DNA of 46,464 nt from an uncultured Erysipelotrichaceae bacterium (lineage in GTDB: Bacteria; Bacillota_I; Bacilli_A; Erysipelotrichales; Erysipelotrichaceae): assembly GCA_949289855.1 (NCBI GenBank), contig CASEPS010000009.1:1-46464 (forward strand), written 5' to 3'. Under the pieces are notes generated by a model. The model was not told the DNA's origin. It did no database searches and saw only the letters and a list, made by a program, of their open reading frames with translations. Below are positions 33,217 through 42,196 of this stretch, one piece after another. The position numbers and the translations under genes are program-made. Position 1 is the first letter of the stretch. Every line of letters begins with the position of its first letter.

Positions 33217-33493
33217 TACCGGTGATCGTTGTTTCCAGAGTGTCATAGCTGGAAACTGTCATATTGAGGAAGCGGACATACTCATTTATGACAGCTCTTT
33301 GTTGTTCAAAGCGGTTTGAGAACGAATTGAACTTCGAACGGATCTCCCTGCCACCATCGGATACCCATGTGCCTTCAGTCGAATTGATATCGCGTTTCAT
33401 GGCATTCAGAACTTCATAGATCTGATTGTTGAGTGCAGAAAGATGATTTGCGGCAGAACTGACTTCTGCCAGTGATATGCGGATATTTTCCAT
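33194..33493 (-). CDS. WXG100-family protein with WVS in place of WxG
   Basis: The 99-residue all-helical protein has the WXG100 size and layout: helix, turn with W43-V-S45-DGG, then a second helix with a KFNSFSNRFEQQRAVINEYVRFL heptad pattern. WXG100 proteins are exported by T7SS as helical hairpin dimers. The turn is WVSDGG, so the final Gly of WxG is a Ser. It may pair with the WQG protein 11 nt upstream. AAGGAGG lies before the ATG. No YxxxD/E motif is clear; YDTLETT (about 83-89) near the C-terminus is the closest match. Confidence 0.85.
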   Translation of the reverse strand: MENIRISLAEVSSAANHLSALNNQIYEVLNAMKRDINSTEGTWVSDGGREIRSKFNSFSNRFEQQRAVINEYVRFLNMTVSSYDTLETTITGNAASMSS

Positions 33494-33504
33494 TGTGTAC
33501 CTCC

Positions 33505-33804
33505 TTATCCGGGCAGCTTACCTGCCATTGATGTGAGCTCCTGCTGCGTTGTCTCATAGGCATTGGCAGAGGAGCGCAGGAAATCCGAGTACTGGGAACA
33601 GAGCACACTCAATGTTCGAAGTGTGGACTCATACCTCTGGATTTCACTTGTGAATGCGCTGTTGTCAGCACCCTGCCAGTGCGCCTGCAGGTTGCCAACA
33701 GTGTCGTAAAGGTCCCTGACATACTGATCATAGCCTGCCCGGTTTTCTTCCATCCGGGATGCACAGGCAATGAGCTCCGCAGGGGTAACTGTGATGTTTC
33801 TCAT
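33505..33804 (-). CDS. WXG100-family protein
   Basis: This 99-residue protein has the canonical hairpin turn W43-Q-G45 between two helices and ends with a YETTQQELT segment, which fits the YxxxD/E export signal. It is the first gene of the T7SS-like operon, with an AAAGGAGG box before the ATG. Its W43 occupies the same position as in the WVS protein downstream, so the two are probable partners or paralogs. Upstream is the rbfA terminator and a 60-nt leader without a convincing promoter (a TATATA box lies about 25 nt before the ATG). Confidence 0.92.
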   Translation of the reverse strand: MRNITVTPAELIACASRMEENRAGYDQYVRDLYDTVGNLQAHWQGADNSAFTSEIQRYESTLRTLSVLCSQYSDFLRSSANAYETTQQELTSMAGKLPG

Positions 33805-33856
33805 TTCAACATCCTCCTTTCACTTATATAGCTACCCAAAAAATCGAAAAACCCTC

Positions 33857-33897
33857 AAAAAAAAATAAAAAAAACTGTATGAATTTCTCATACAGTT
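33857..33897 (-). terminator. Terminator of the nusA-infB-rbfA operon
   Basis: The minus strand has AACTGTATGA, loop GAAAT, TCATACAGTT followed by a run of T residues, 10 nt after the rbfA stop. Confidence 0.95.
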
Positions 33898-33907
33898 CGA
33901 AAATATG

Positions 33908-34261
33908 TCACTGATTGTCTTCTTCATGGATGCGGGCAATGATCTCATCAATGTGTTTGCCCTGTTCCATTGTCTTATCGAGCACAAAGGACAATTCCGG
34001 TGTCCTGCGGATATCTAGCCGTTTGGATAATTCCGTACGGATATAACCACGGGCTCTGTTCAGCGCCTTGAGACCAGCCGCAGCTCTTTCATCCTTGCCC
34101 AGGAAGGAACAATAGACTTTGGCATAGCTGTGGTCATTTGTGACACTGACATCGGTGATGGTCACAAAGCCGACATTGGGATCTTTCAAAGAAAACTGGA
34201 TGATATCACTTATGTTTTTGCGAATGATACCTTCTAGTCTTTTCTGTTTCACATTTGCCAT
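33908..34261 (-). CDS. rbfA: Ribosome-binding factor A
   Basis: RbfA helps mature the 16S rRNA 5' end in 30S assembly. The 117-residue KH-type protein has the RLEGIIRKNISDIIQF start, VTITDVSVTNDHSYAKVYCSF in the middle and RRTPELSFVLDKTMEQGKHIDEII at the end, all typical. It begins 2 nt after infB and closes the operon. Confidence 0.97.
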   Translation of the reverse strand: MANVKQKRLEGIIRKNISDIIQFSLKDPNVGFVTITDVSVTNDHSYAKVYCSFLGKDERAAAGLKALNRARGYIRTELSKRLDIRRTPELSFVLDKTMEQGKHIDEIIARIHEEDNQ

Positions 34262-34263
34262 AC

Positions 34264-36120
34264 TCAGTTTTCCTTTACCTGCTGCTGTTCAAATGCTTCA
34301 AGTGTATCACCGACTTTGATATCGTTATAATTTTCAATCATGACACCGCACTCATAACCACTTGTGACTTCCTTGGCATCATCCTTGAAACGGCGCAGTG
34401 ACTTGATATCACCTGTATAGACAACAATACCTTCACGGATGAGTCTGAGTCCGCATGTATTGGTCAGCTTGCCATCTGTAACCATACAGCCGGCAATTGT
34501 GCCAAGCTTGGAGACTTTGTATGTCTGGCGTACTTCTGCCTGACCGATGACAACTTCCTCATATACAGGCTCAAGCATACCTTTCATGGCGAGTTCCATT
34601 TCTTCGGTTGCCTTGTAGATGATGTTATGGAGTCTGATTTCAACCTGTGCTTCTTCTGCCTTTTTACGGATATTGGCATCAGGTCTGACATTGAAACCGA
34701 TGATCATCGCATGGGATGCGCTGGCAAGCATGATATCTGATTCAGAAATCGCACCTGCTGTGGAATGAATGACATTGACCTTGACACCCTTGACATCGAG
34801 TTTTTCAAGAGAACTCTTTACGGCTTCAGCAGAACCCTGTACATCGGCTTTGATGATGACAGGAATTTCCTTGATTTCACCGCTTTCGATCTGGTCAGCC
34901 AGGTCTTCAAGAGACATGACGGAAGTCTTGCGGCGTTCAGCCTCAACCTTTCTTCTCTTTCTTCTGTCCGCAATAGCACGGGCATCTTTTTCATCTTCAT
35001 AGGAACGGAAGAGGTCACCTGCAGCAGGAACATCATTGAGACCAATGACTTCTACCGGTGCACTTGGACCGGCAGTCTTGAGCTCTCTGCCATTTTCATC
35101 AGTCATTCTTCTGATACGGCCAAAGCATGTACCGACAACAACCGGATCACCATGGTGCAATGTACCATTCTGTACAAGCAGTGTCGCAACAGGACCTCTG
35201 CCCTTATCCAGTTTTGCTTCAATAACCGTACCAAAGGCAATCTGGTCTGGATTAGCGCGTAGTTCCTTGACATCCGCAACAGTGAGAATGGTTTCAAGAA
35301 GGTCATCAATACCTTCACCACTTCTTGCACTGGTTCTGACAAAGATGGTATCGCCACCCCATTCTTCCGGCATGACATCATGGTCTGCCATTTCCTGCAT
35401 AACACGGTCAGGGTTAGCGTCTGGTTTGTCACACTTGTTTACCGCAACAATAATCGGCACATCCGCTGCCTTGGCATGAGAGATGGCTTCAATGGTCTGT
35501 GGCATGACGCCATCATCTGCCGCAACGACAATAACCGCAATATCGGTGACACTGGCACCACGGGCACGCATTGCTGTAAATGCTTCGTGACCTGGTGTAT
35601 CAAGGAAGGTGATCTTACGGCCATCGATTTCTACCTGATACGCACCGATTGCCTGGGTGATGCCACCTGCTTCGCCAAGGGCAACACGGCTGGAACGGAT
35701 TTTGTCAAGAAGTGTTGTCTTACCATGGTCGACATGACCCATGATGGTGACAATCGGAGGTCTTTCCTGAAGCGCTTCAGGGTCATCGATCATATCCACT
35801 TCCAGAGAATCTTCTTCTCTTTCTTTTACCTTGGTAGCTTCGATGTCATAACCCATGCAGACAAGTTCAACCGTATCATCATCCAGTGGAGAGTTGATGG
35901 TAACCATCTGACCTTCCATGAACAATGACTTGATAATATCTGAAGCCTGTCTGCCTACTTTTTCCGCAAGCTCACCTACAGTAATGCCTTCGGTAAAAGT
36001 AATGGCCTTGATGTCTGGTGTCTGCTGGCGTCTTGGCTGATAGCCACCATTCGGGCGGTTGCCATTTCTTTTATTGTTCTGCGGCTTGCGTCTGTTGTTA
36101 TTATTCTTCTTTTTCTGCAT
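34264..36120 (-). CDS. infB: Translation initiation factor IF-2
   Basis: IF-2 is the GTPase that brings fMet-tRNA to the 30S subunit and promotes joining. The 618-residue protein has G1 GHVDHGKTT near 128, DTPGHEAF near 174, NKCDKPDA near 228 and the C-terminal domains with IGFNVRPD near 477. The N-terminal region is short: after about 30 basic residues it goes directly into the IF2_N motif [23 protein letters not shown]. subtilis IF-2 has 716 residues. An AGGAGG box precedes the ATG. It lies 68 nt after ylxR, where the L7Ae-like ylxQ gene is often found but is absent here. Confidence 0.97.
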   Translation of the reverse strand: MQKKKNNNNRRKPQNNKRNGNRPNGGYQPRRQQTPDIKAITFTEGITVGELAEKVGRQASDIIKSLFMEGQMVTINSPLDDDTVELVCMGYDIEATKVKEREEDSLEVDMIDDPEALQERPPIVTIMGHVDHGKTTLLDKIRSSRVALGEAGGITQAIGAYQVEIDGRKITFLDTPGHEAFTAMRARGASVTDIAVIVVAADDGVMPQTIEAISHAKAADVPIIVAVNKCDKPDANPDRVMQEMADHDVMPEEWGGDTIFVRTSARSGEGIDDLLETILTVADVKELRANPDQIAFGTVIEAKLDKGRGPVATLLVQNGTLHHGDPVVVGTCFGRIRRMTDENGRELKTAGPSAPVEVIGLNDVPAAGDLFRSYEDEKDARAIADRRKRRKVEAERRKTSVMSLEDLADQIESGEIKEIPVIIKADVQGSAEAVKSSLEKLDVKGVKVNVIHSTAGAISESDIMLASASHAMIIGFNVRPDANIRKKAEEAQVEIRLHNIIYKATEEMELAMKGMLEPVYEEVVIGQAEVRQTYKVSKLGTIAGCMVTDGKLTNTCGLRLIREGIVVYTGDIKSLRRFKDDAKEVTSGYECGVMIENYNDIKVGDTLEAFEQQQVKEN

Positions 36121-36188
36121 AAAAACCTCCTTATCTCTTGAACAGCGACGATTGTTAAAAATGTATCCCTTCTTTCTGTTTCCAAAAA

Positions 36189-36443
36189 TCAGATATATTT
36201 TTTTATTTCTTCATAGAACTCATCCGGAATGTCTGTTTCCAGTGCCCTTTTCAAAGACCCCTTTTTCTTTGCCAGTTCCACTGCTTCAACATCCTTCTTC
36301 AGATAAGCTCCATGTCCGTTTGCACGTCCAGTCGGATCAACTTTCAATTCTCCCTCAGGTGTGCGCACAATACGCAGCAATTCCTTTTTCGGAAGTGACT
36401 CAAATGTGGCTACACATCTTCGCATCGGAATCTTTTTTGCCAT
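36189..36443 (-). CDS. ylxR: YlxR/RnpM-family RNA-binding protein
   Basis: The 84-residue protein has the family motif [20 protein letters not shown] near the start, [17 protein letters not shown] in the middle and GHGAYLKK near 42-49 (usually GRGAY). YlxR proteins bind RNase P RNA and modulate its activity in B. subtilis. The start overlaps the nusA stop (TAATG). The next gene is infB. Confidence 0.93.
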   Translation of the reverse strand: MAKKIPMRRCVATFESLPKKELLRIVRTPEGELKVDPTGRANGHGAYLKKDVEAVELAKKKGSLKRALETDIPDEFYEEIKKYI

Positions 36444-38239
36444 TACTGATCCTCGTCTTCGTAGTAATCGTCGTACTCGTCATCGTAATCATCATCGATA
36501 CCGAGTTCACGTTCTTCTTCTCTTCTTCTTTCTGCTTCAATTTCTTCCAGTTCCTCATCTGTATAAAGAGGCTTCTGTTCTGTAGCAGCCAGTCTTTCCT
36601 TGACAATTCTTTCCAGTTCTTTGTTATCAACCTTGTAATTGTCTTCAGAATCTGTCTTTCTCTTCTTCTTTCTGCTCTTTTCCTGCTTTGGACGTGTTGT
36701 GTCTGTCAGCTTTTCAAATTTGGACACATATGTGTTCTTTTCTGCCATGGACTCCAGGTCCGCATGTCTGTGTTTCACAGCTGTCTTCTTCTCCCCCTCA
36801 AGAGACTCTGTCTCTGTTTCCACAATGCTTTCTTCTTCATCCAGTGCTTCTTCCACTGGTGTTTCTTCTGTTGTTTCTTCCTGTACTGCAACAGGTTCTT
36901 CTGCAGGCTGTTCTTCCTCTGGCTTTTCCTCAGCTGCTTCCATTGCCATATCGGTGATGATCTTTTCGGAAACAGCTTCCTGCATTTCTTCAGGAATGAA
37001 GCCGTCTTCTTCCATCTCTACCTGCATATCGTGAGACTTCTCACCAAGTGCCTGCAATTGGGCAAGGCGCTTTTCTTCCGCAGCCTTCGCTTCAGCTTCC
37101 ATGCGTTCAATCTCACGCTGGGCAGCTTCCTTGCGGTACGCTTCCTTACGGATTTCAGCTTCCTTCAGCATTTCTTCATAATCATAACCGGCTTCTTCAA
37201 GTTCCTCGCGTGTCTTGATATCAATCTTGCGGTCTGTCAGCTTCACAGCAAGTCTTGCATTCTTGCCACGCTTGCCAATCGCAAGAGAAAGCTGATCAGG
37301 ATCCACCACGACCACAAGACTTCTTTCGTCATTGCCTGGCAGTACAGCTTCAATCTCTGCCGGAGAAAGCGCATTGCGCACAAGCTCTGTAATATCATCT
37401 GACCACTGGAAGATATCAATCTTTTCACCCTTCAGCTCATTGATGATTTCCTGCACACGCTGACCACGAGGACCAATGCATGCGCCAATTGGATCAACAT
37501 CCGGATTATGGCTGACAACTGCCATCTTTGTTCTGTCACCAGCATCACGGGCAATCGCCTTGATTTCTACAACACCATTGTAAATTTCCGGCACTTCCTT
37601 TTCAAACAGACGTCTGACAAGCATCGGATCTGCACGGGATACCGTCACCTGGGAACCCTTTGTGTCCTTGGAAACATTTGTGATGACAACACGCACCTGC
37701 TGACCTTCCACAAGTCTTTCCTGTGGAATTTCCTGGAAGCGTGGCATAACAGCAGTAGTTCTGCCAATATTGACGAGTGTGAACTTGTCTTTGACAGATT
37801 CAACCACACCCAGAACCATTTCATGGAGCTGGTCGATATATTCGTTATAAACCGCAACCTTTTCCGCTTCTCTGATCTTCTGTCTCATGACATTTCTTGT
37901 CAATGTAGCAGAAGCTCTGGAGAAAGAAGGCATTTCTATCTGACGGCTGACAATACTGTCAATTTCTGCATTCGGATCAAGTTCTTTTGCGTCCGCAAGA
38001 GAAATCTCAAGCTCATCATCCTCAACTTCTTCAACAACCTTATAATTCTGAAACAGATCAATGGTCTTTGTCTTTGTATTCACTTTTGCAAATACATCAA
38101 TATCCTGCAGTTCTGCTTCTTTCTTATATGCTTTGGCAAGTGCTTCACAAAGAGCATCTGTAACAATATCCTGGGATATGTTATGTTCCTCTTCAATTGA
38201 ACCAAGTGCCTTGATCATATCCTTGTATTTCAGTTCCAT
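36443..38239 (-). CDS. nusA: Transcription factor NusA with a long acidic C-terminal tail
   Basis: NusA binds RNA polymerase and RNA to promote pausing, termination and antitermination. Residues 1-350 match: N-domain, S1 domain (KDKFTLVNIGRTTAVMPR near 142-159) and two KH domains with DPIGACIGPRGQRVQEIINEL near 248-268 and SLAIGKRGKNARLAVKL near 314-330. B. subtilis NusA ends near 371 residues. Here about 230 more follow: a charged helix, a Glu/Pro/Val-rich linker, a KSRKKKRK patch and a final Asp/Tyr/Glu-rich stretch ending DDYYEDEDQ. This resembles neither the E. coli AR repeats nor a known domain. It overlaps ylxR and starts 11 nt after rimP. Confidence 0.96.
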   Translation of the reverse strand: MELKYKDMIKALGSIEEEHNISQDIVTDALCEALAKAYKKEAELQDIDVFAKVNTKTKTIDLFQNYKVVEEVEDDELEISLADAKELDPNAEIDSIVSRQIEMPSFSRASATLTRNVMRQKIREAEKVAVYNEYIDQLHEMVLGVVESVKDKFTLVNIGRTTAVMPRFQEIPQERLVEGQQVRVVITNVSKDTKGSQVTVSRADPMLVRRLFEKEVPEIYNGVVEIKAIARDAGDRTKMAVVSHNPDVDPIGACIGPRGQRVQEIINELKGEKIDIFQWSDDITELVRNALSPAEIEAVLPGNDERSLVVVVDPDQLSLAIGKRGKNARLAVKLTDRKIDIKTREELEEAGYDYEEMLKEAEIRKEAYRKEAAQREIERMEAEAKAAEEKRLAQLQALGEKSHDMQVEMEEDGFIPEEMQEAVSEKIITDMAMEAAEEKPEEEQPAEEPVAVQEETTEETPVEEALDEEESIVETETESLEGEKKTAVKHRHADLESMAEKNTYVSKFEKLTDTTRPKQEKSRKKKRKTDSEDNYKVDNKELERIVKERLAATEQKPLYTDEELEEIEAERRREEERELGIDDDYDDEYDDYYEDEDQ

Positions 38240-38250
38240 GTTTCTTCTCC

Positions 38251-38712
38251 TTAAATTCTGACCGCCATGCGGATAAATTGTATGTTCTCTCTGGTAAATT
38301 GAACTTTACGGACAGCGGCCTTGTCACGATAAGATATTTCAATTACACCATCTTCAACAGAAATAATTTCACCTGTCACATCATTGAGATTTTTCACAGG
38401 TTCTTTGAACCTGACATAGACATATGCCCCTGTCATATGATCGAGCTCAGACAGATCTTTGATTTGTCTTTCAGCACCAGGACTGCATACATCCAATGTA
38501 TATTCGCAATCAATCGGATCTTCCCTGTCCAGCACCTCACTGATTTTGTCAGAAACAAGTGCACATGTATCAAGGTCAATCGTTCCATCCGGTTTGAGGA
38601 TGGAAACTTCCAGCGTATGGTCATGCGCGTGCCAGACTACCTCGTACAGCTTTACACCAGCTTCTTCAACAGGTTGTCTCAGCATCTCTTCCAGTTTTTG
38701 TGTAAATTCCAT
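38251..38712 (-). CDS. rimP: Ribosome maturation factor RimP
   Basis: RimP assists 30S assembly. The 153-residue protein has the family pattern GVKLYEVVWHAHDHTLEVSI near 20-40, IDLDTCALVSDKISEVLD near 45-62, and YTLDVCSPGAERQI near 75-88. The ATG at 38712 is preceded by GGAGGAAT; an open frame upstream to 38778 spans the leader hairpin and is not used. It is first in the nusA operon. Confidence 0.95.
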   Translation of the reverse strand: MEFTQKLEEMLRQPVEEAGVKLYEVVWHAHDHTLEVSILKPDGTIDLDTCALVSDKISEVLDREDPIDCEYTLDVCSPGAERQIKDLSELDHMTGAYVYVRFKEPVKNLNDVTGEIISVEDGVIEISYRDKAAVRKVQFTRENIQFIRMAVRI

Positions 38713-38732
38713 ATTCCTCCGTAACAATAATG

Positions 38733-38754
38733 AAGGAGTGCTCTCGCACTCCTT
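38733..38754 (-). other. GNRA hairpin in the rimP-nusA leader
   Basis: AAGGAGTGC-GAGA-GCACTCCTT, a 9-bp stem between the promoter and the rimP ribosome site. It lacks a long T run on the minus strand, so it may be a weak terminator of the preceding glpK transcript or a 5' stabiliser. Confidence 0.6.
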
Positions 38755-38766
38755 GTTTCCAAAATG

Positions 38767-38795
38767 ATAATACCCCAAATAAAATGCTCTTTCAA
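38767..38795 (-). promoter_or_regulatory. rimP-nusA operon promoter
   Basis: TTGAAA, 17 nt, TATTAT on the minus strand. It lies between the glpK stop codon and the leader hairpin. Confidence 0.78.
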
Positions 38796-38808
38796 GCCCT
38801 TTTGCGCA

Positions 38809-40302
38809 TCATTCTACAGGAAACATGCGGGCAGCAGCCACTGCCTTCTGCCATCTTGCATAAAGATGATCCGCTTCCGCCTGTTCCATGTGTGGTTCAT
38901 AGATTGTGTCATTGTTCTTATGATCCACAAAGTCCTCCAGCTTCCAGAAACCACAGCCTATACCGGCAAGCCTTGCGGCACCAAGGGCAGTTGTTTCAAG
39001 AATGGATGGACGCTGGATGGTACATTGCAGGATGTCACTCTGGAACTGCATCAGATAGTTATTGGCACTAGCCCCGCCATCTACACGCAATGTATGTATT
39101 TTGGCATTCGCGTCCTGTTCCATGGCAACAAGTACATCCCGTGTCTGATAACAAAGAGAGTCCAGGGTTGCCTTTGTGATATCTTCTCTTGTCGTTCCAC
39201 GGGTTATGCCAAAGATTGCCCCACGGCATCTGTCATCCCAATAAGGTGCACCAAGTCCTGTAAAAGCAGGCACAAGTATGACGCCACAATCTTTGCTGGC
39301 ATGGTTTGCCATCTCTTCACTATCCGCAGAAGAAGGAAAGAACTTCATCTCATCGCGCAGCCACTGAATTGCACTGCCTGCCACAAATATAGAACCTTCA
39401 AGGGCATAATACACCTTGCCACCAATACCCCAGGCAATGGTTGTCACAAGACCATTGGCGGATTGCTTTGGTTCAGTACCAGTGTTCATGAGCAGGAAAC
39501 AGCCTGTTCCGTATGTATTCTTGACATCACCTTCGTTAAAACAGCCCTGTCCAAACAAAGCAGCCTGCTGGTCACCAGCCACACCACACACCGGCACTTC
39601 ACAGCCAAAGAAATGATATGAGGCAGTATAGGCAAATGTTCCGGCATTTTCCTTCACTTCCGGTAACATGCACATGGGAATATGCAATATGTCACAAAGC
39701 TCTTCATCCCACTTCTGTTCATAGATGTTAAAGAGCATCGTTCTCGACGCATTGGAATAATCCGTCACATGTGCCTTCATGCCGGAAAGACAATAGATAA
39801 GCCAGGAATCAATCGTACCTGCATAGAGCTTTCCTTCTTCAGCCAGCTGTTGTCCATTTTCAATATGGTCAAGTATCCAGCGGATCTTTGTGGCAGAAAA
39901 GTAAGGGTCAATGGTAAGACCTGTCTTTTCCTTAAACAACGCTTCATAGCCCTTTGCCCGAAGTTCATCACATATATCGGCTGTCTGTCTCGACTGCCAG
40001 ACAATGGCATTGCATACCGGAAGACCTGTCTCCTTATTCCAGACAACGGTTGTCTCACGCTGGTTAGTGATGCCTATACCTGCTACATCATGAGGATCAG
40101 CTCCACTTTTCTGCATGCAGGAAGCCATGCAGGATAGTACTGACAGCCAGATTTCATTAGCATCATGTTCTACCCATCCAGGTTTGCGGAAAATCTGGGT
40201 AAACTCCTTCTGGGCACTGGCTACAATATTTCCATCATGGTCAAAGAGGATGGCACGGGAACTTGTTGTTCCCTGATCAATTGCCATTATATACTTCTTC
40301 AT
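38809..40302 (-). CDS. glpK: Glycerol kinase
   Basis: GlpK phosphorylates glycerol to glycerol 3-phosphate with ATP. The 497-residue protein has the FGGY-family start [15 protein letters not shown], the [15 protein letters not shown] segment near 80, [16 protein letters not shown] near 240 and the [11 protein letters not shown] end near 450. ASYHFFG near 230 contains the histidine region that is phosphorylated by HPr in Enterococcus-type enzymes, so PTS control is possible. It overlaps the lipoprotein gene by 4 nt. No glpF or glpO is adjacent. Confidence 0.97.
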   Translation of the reverse strand: MKKYIMAIDQGTTSSRAILFDHDGNIVASAQKEFTQIFRKPGWVEHDANEIWLSVLSCMASCMQKSGADPHDVAGIGITNQRETTVVWNKETGLPVCNAIVWQSRQTADICDELRAKGYEALFKEKTGLTIDPYFSATKIRWILDHIENGQQLAEEGKLYAGTIDSWLIYCLSGMKAHVTDYSNASRTMLFNIYEQKWDEELCDILHIPMCMLPEVKENAGTFAYTASYHFFGCEVPVCGVAGDQQAALFGQGCFNEGDVKNTYGTGCFLLMNTGTEPKQSANGLVTTIAWGIGGKVYYALEGSIFVAGSAIQWLRDEMKFFPSSADSEEMANHASKDCGVILVPAFTGLGAPYWDDRCRGAIFGITRGTTREDITKATLDSLCYQTRDVLVAMEQDANAKIHTLRVDGGASANNYLMQFQSDILQCTIQRPSILETTALGAARLAGIGCGFWKLEDFVDHKNNDTIYEPHMEQAEADHLYARWQKAVAAARMFPVE

Positions 40303-41051
40303 GCTTCTTCCCCTTCTGGTGCAGCACTGGCAATAGCAGCTTTAGCCTCTTCTGGTACAGCAACCGCATCCTCTTCCACTTCACCATAACCGCTGAACTC
40401 ACCATGCATATCAAAGCTCACACCTTCAGCACTGACATTGAAGTCAATATATTGTGGTTCATAACTCTTCTTGTCAAATGTCATCTTCATCTCTGCATCA
40501 GAAAACAAAGATGCAAGAATATCTTCTACAGCACTTCCATCCTCTGTTTGTGAACCCGTCATACCAAGAAGATCCTCAAACACAGCAGAGGAAACCATTT
40601 CCGAAAGCGGAATGGCTAATACATAACTGTTACCTTCTTCCGACATTACTGCAACATCTGTCATATCCTCAGCCAGGTTGACAAAATCTGTTGTCATCTC
40701 CTCACCTGTACTAGTGGACCATGTTTTAAGTGCAGGCACATATGTATAGGTTGTCCCACCTTCCACATAAGACTCCACATCGAGGGAAACATCCTCTCCG
40801 CCTGCACTGATCTTTGTTTTCATGTCCATCTTTGCATTTTGACCAGCCTGTGACATATCCATGTTCAATGAGAGTTCCATAACATCCGGAACAGTAAATC
40901 CATAATCGAGTACAAGGTTATAATTGTCAAAGTTCTTTCCCTTAACCCTCTCCATGAGTTCTGCAGCTGTCTCTGGTGCCTTTTCGCAGCATCCTGCCAG
41001 CAACAGTACAGCCACAAGCAGTGGTGAAGCACATTTCATTGTCTTTTTCAT
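40299..41051 (-). CDS. Putative lipoprotein cotranslated with glpK
   Basis: The 250-residue product has a signal peptide with lipobox LAGC near residue 21, an extracytoplasmic domain with repeated Met/Ser/Asp-rich strands ([34 protein letters not shown]) and an acidic Ala-rich end. Such beta-rich lipoproteins resemble the LppX/DUF6612-type folds that may hold lipids, but I cannot assign the family by motif. AAAAGGAG precedes the ATG at 41051. The end overlaps glpK by 4 nt (ATGA), so the two are co-expressed; whether they work together is unknown. Confidence 0.75.
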   Translation of the reverse strand: MKKTMKCASPLLVAVLLLAGCCEKAPETAAELMERVKGKNFDNYNLVLDYGFTVPDVMELSLNMDMSQAGQNAKMDMKTKISAGGEDVSLDVESYVEGGTTYTYVPALKTWSTSTGEEMTTDFVNLAEDMTDVAVMSEEGNSYVLAIPLSEMVSSAVFEDLLGMTGSQTEDGSAVEDILASLFSDAEMKMTFDKKSYEPQYIDFNVSAEGVSFDMHGEFSGYGEVEEDAVAVPEEAKAAIASAAPEGEEA

Positions 41052-41086
41052 AATGACTCCTTTTCCCAAAAACTATTGTTACAGGT

Positions 41087-41095
41087 ATTATACCA
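41087..41095 (-). promoter_or_regulatory. Promoter of the lipoprotein-glpK genes
   Basis: TGG-TATAAT extended -10 on the minus strand, about 36 nt before the lipoprotein start. The remaining 130 nt up to the next terminator hold only small stems (such as GGTT-GACT-AACC) and no gene. Confidence 0.55.
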
Positions 41096-41224
41096 ATTTA
41101 TTGAAAAAGAAAAACGCACGAGAACCTATTGCAGTATATTATCTGTGCGCTGTTATGACGGTTAGTCAACCTTTGTCCCACAAGTTGTGAGGGAGCGTAT
41201 ACAACCGCGTGACAGCGTATAAAG

Positions 41225-41254
41225 CAAAAAACATGCCGGAATTTTCCGACATGT
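41225..41254 (-). terminator. Terminator of the DUF368 gene
   Basis: ACATGTCGGAA, loop AA, TTCCGGCATGT with T residues on the minus strand, right after the stop codon. Confidence 0.92.
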
Positions 41255-41259
41255 TTTCA

Positions 41260-42099
41260 TTATTCGACAGTGACTGAACTGTTGAACTTGTCCAAAGCAA
41301 GTGCGGCAATGACACCTACCACAAGACAGATGAGGTTGACCACAATATTACCGACACTGTTGAAGATTTCAAATGGGATGATCATGACAGTAGCCGCAAT
41401 GACAACACCTATGATGCCATGGAAGGCAATGGAATAGTGATTGTCAAACAGAGAATTGACTGCACGGGCCAGTACAATGACTGTCACAAGTGCACCAATA
41501 CCAGCTGGCACAAGAATAGAGAAATCGAGGTTGCCAATACCATCGATGAATGGTGTATAAAGACCAAGTGGCATCAGTAATGTGGAGAAGCTCATACCCG
41601 GAGCGATCAGACTCAGGGCAAGGCAGAAGCCACAGAACAGATACCAGAAGAAGTTGGCATGTACGGTAATGGAGAACAGCTTCAATCCAATCAGTAAAGC
41701 GAAGATGACTGCCATACAGATAACCAGTGAAACCCAGGAAGCTTTTGTTCTTCCCTGTTCACCTGCTTCACGGAACAAGGATGGCAACATACCACCAATC
41801 AGTCCGATGAACAGACATACCGACTGGTTTGGATATTGTTCAAGGAAGAAAGCAAGAATTTTGGACACACCAAGGAATCCGACACCGACACCGATGATAA
41901 CCGGTAAAAGAAGCGGTCCAAGTGTTTTGATTTTCTTCAGCGGATTGGAAATGAGTTCCATAATCGGTTTGTAAATACCAAAGATTACGGCAAGCACACC
42001 ACCAGAAATACCAGGCAAGACTGCCCCCACACCAATAAGGGTGCCCTGTACGATACCAAAGATAAACTGCAGTGGTGATTTTTTATTTGTTGTATTCAT
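41260..42099 (-). CDS. DUF368 (PopT-type) undecaprenyl-phosphate carrier
   Basis: The 279-residue membrane protein has the DUF368 start FIFGIVQGTLIGVGAVLPGISGGVLA near 12-37, the matching second repeat LALSLIAPGMSFSTLLMPLG near 158-177, and 8 or more membrane helices. Members of this family (PopT) recycle undecaprenyl phosphate from the outer to the inner face of the membrane for wall synthesis. It has no partner nearby and sits between two terminators, so it is probably a single-gene transcript. No clear -10 box was found in the short leader. Confidence 0.88.
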   Translation of the reverse strand: MNTTNKKSPLQFIFGIVQGTLIGVGAVLPGISGGVLAVIFGIYKPIMELISNPLKKIKTLGPLLLPVIIGVGVGFLGVSKILAFFLEQYPNQSVCLFIGLIGGMLPSLFREAGEQGRTKASWVSLVICMAVIFALLIGLKLFSITVHANFFWYLFCGFCLALSLIAPGMSFSTLLMPLGLYTPFIDGIGNLDFSILVPAGIGALVTVIVLARAVNSLFDNHYSIAFHGIIGVVIAATVMIIPFEIFNSVGNIVVNLICLVVGVIAALALDKFNSSVTVE

Positions 42100-42120
42100 C
42101 TGTTGTTATCCTTTCATCAT

Positions 42121-42149
42121 AAAAACCGTATGACAACTGCCACACGGTT
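42121..42149 (-). terminator. Terminator of the macrodomain gene
   Basis: AACCGT and ACGGTT begin and end a 12-bp stem with two G-U pairs and a 2-nt loop; TTTTT follows on the minus strand. Confidence 0.85.
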
Positions 42150-42196
42150 ATACATACTACCACAAAGAGGATTGATCAATCCACCTTCCGTAAATC

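Noticed and set aside
41100..41224. A small RNA in the gap between the lipoprotein and the DUF368 gene
   Set aside because: Only short stems and no matching promoter and terminator pair were found.
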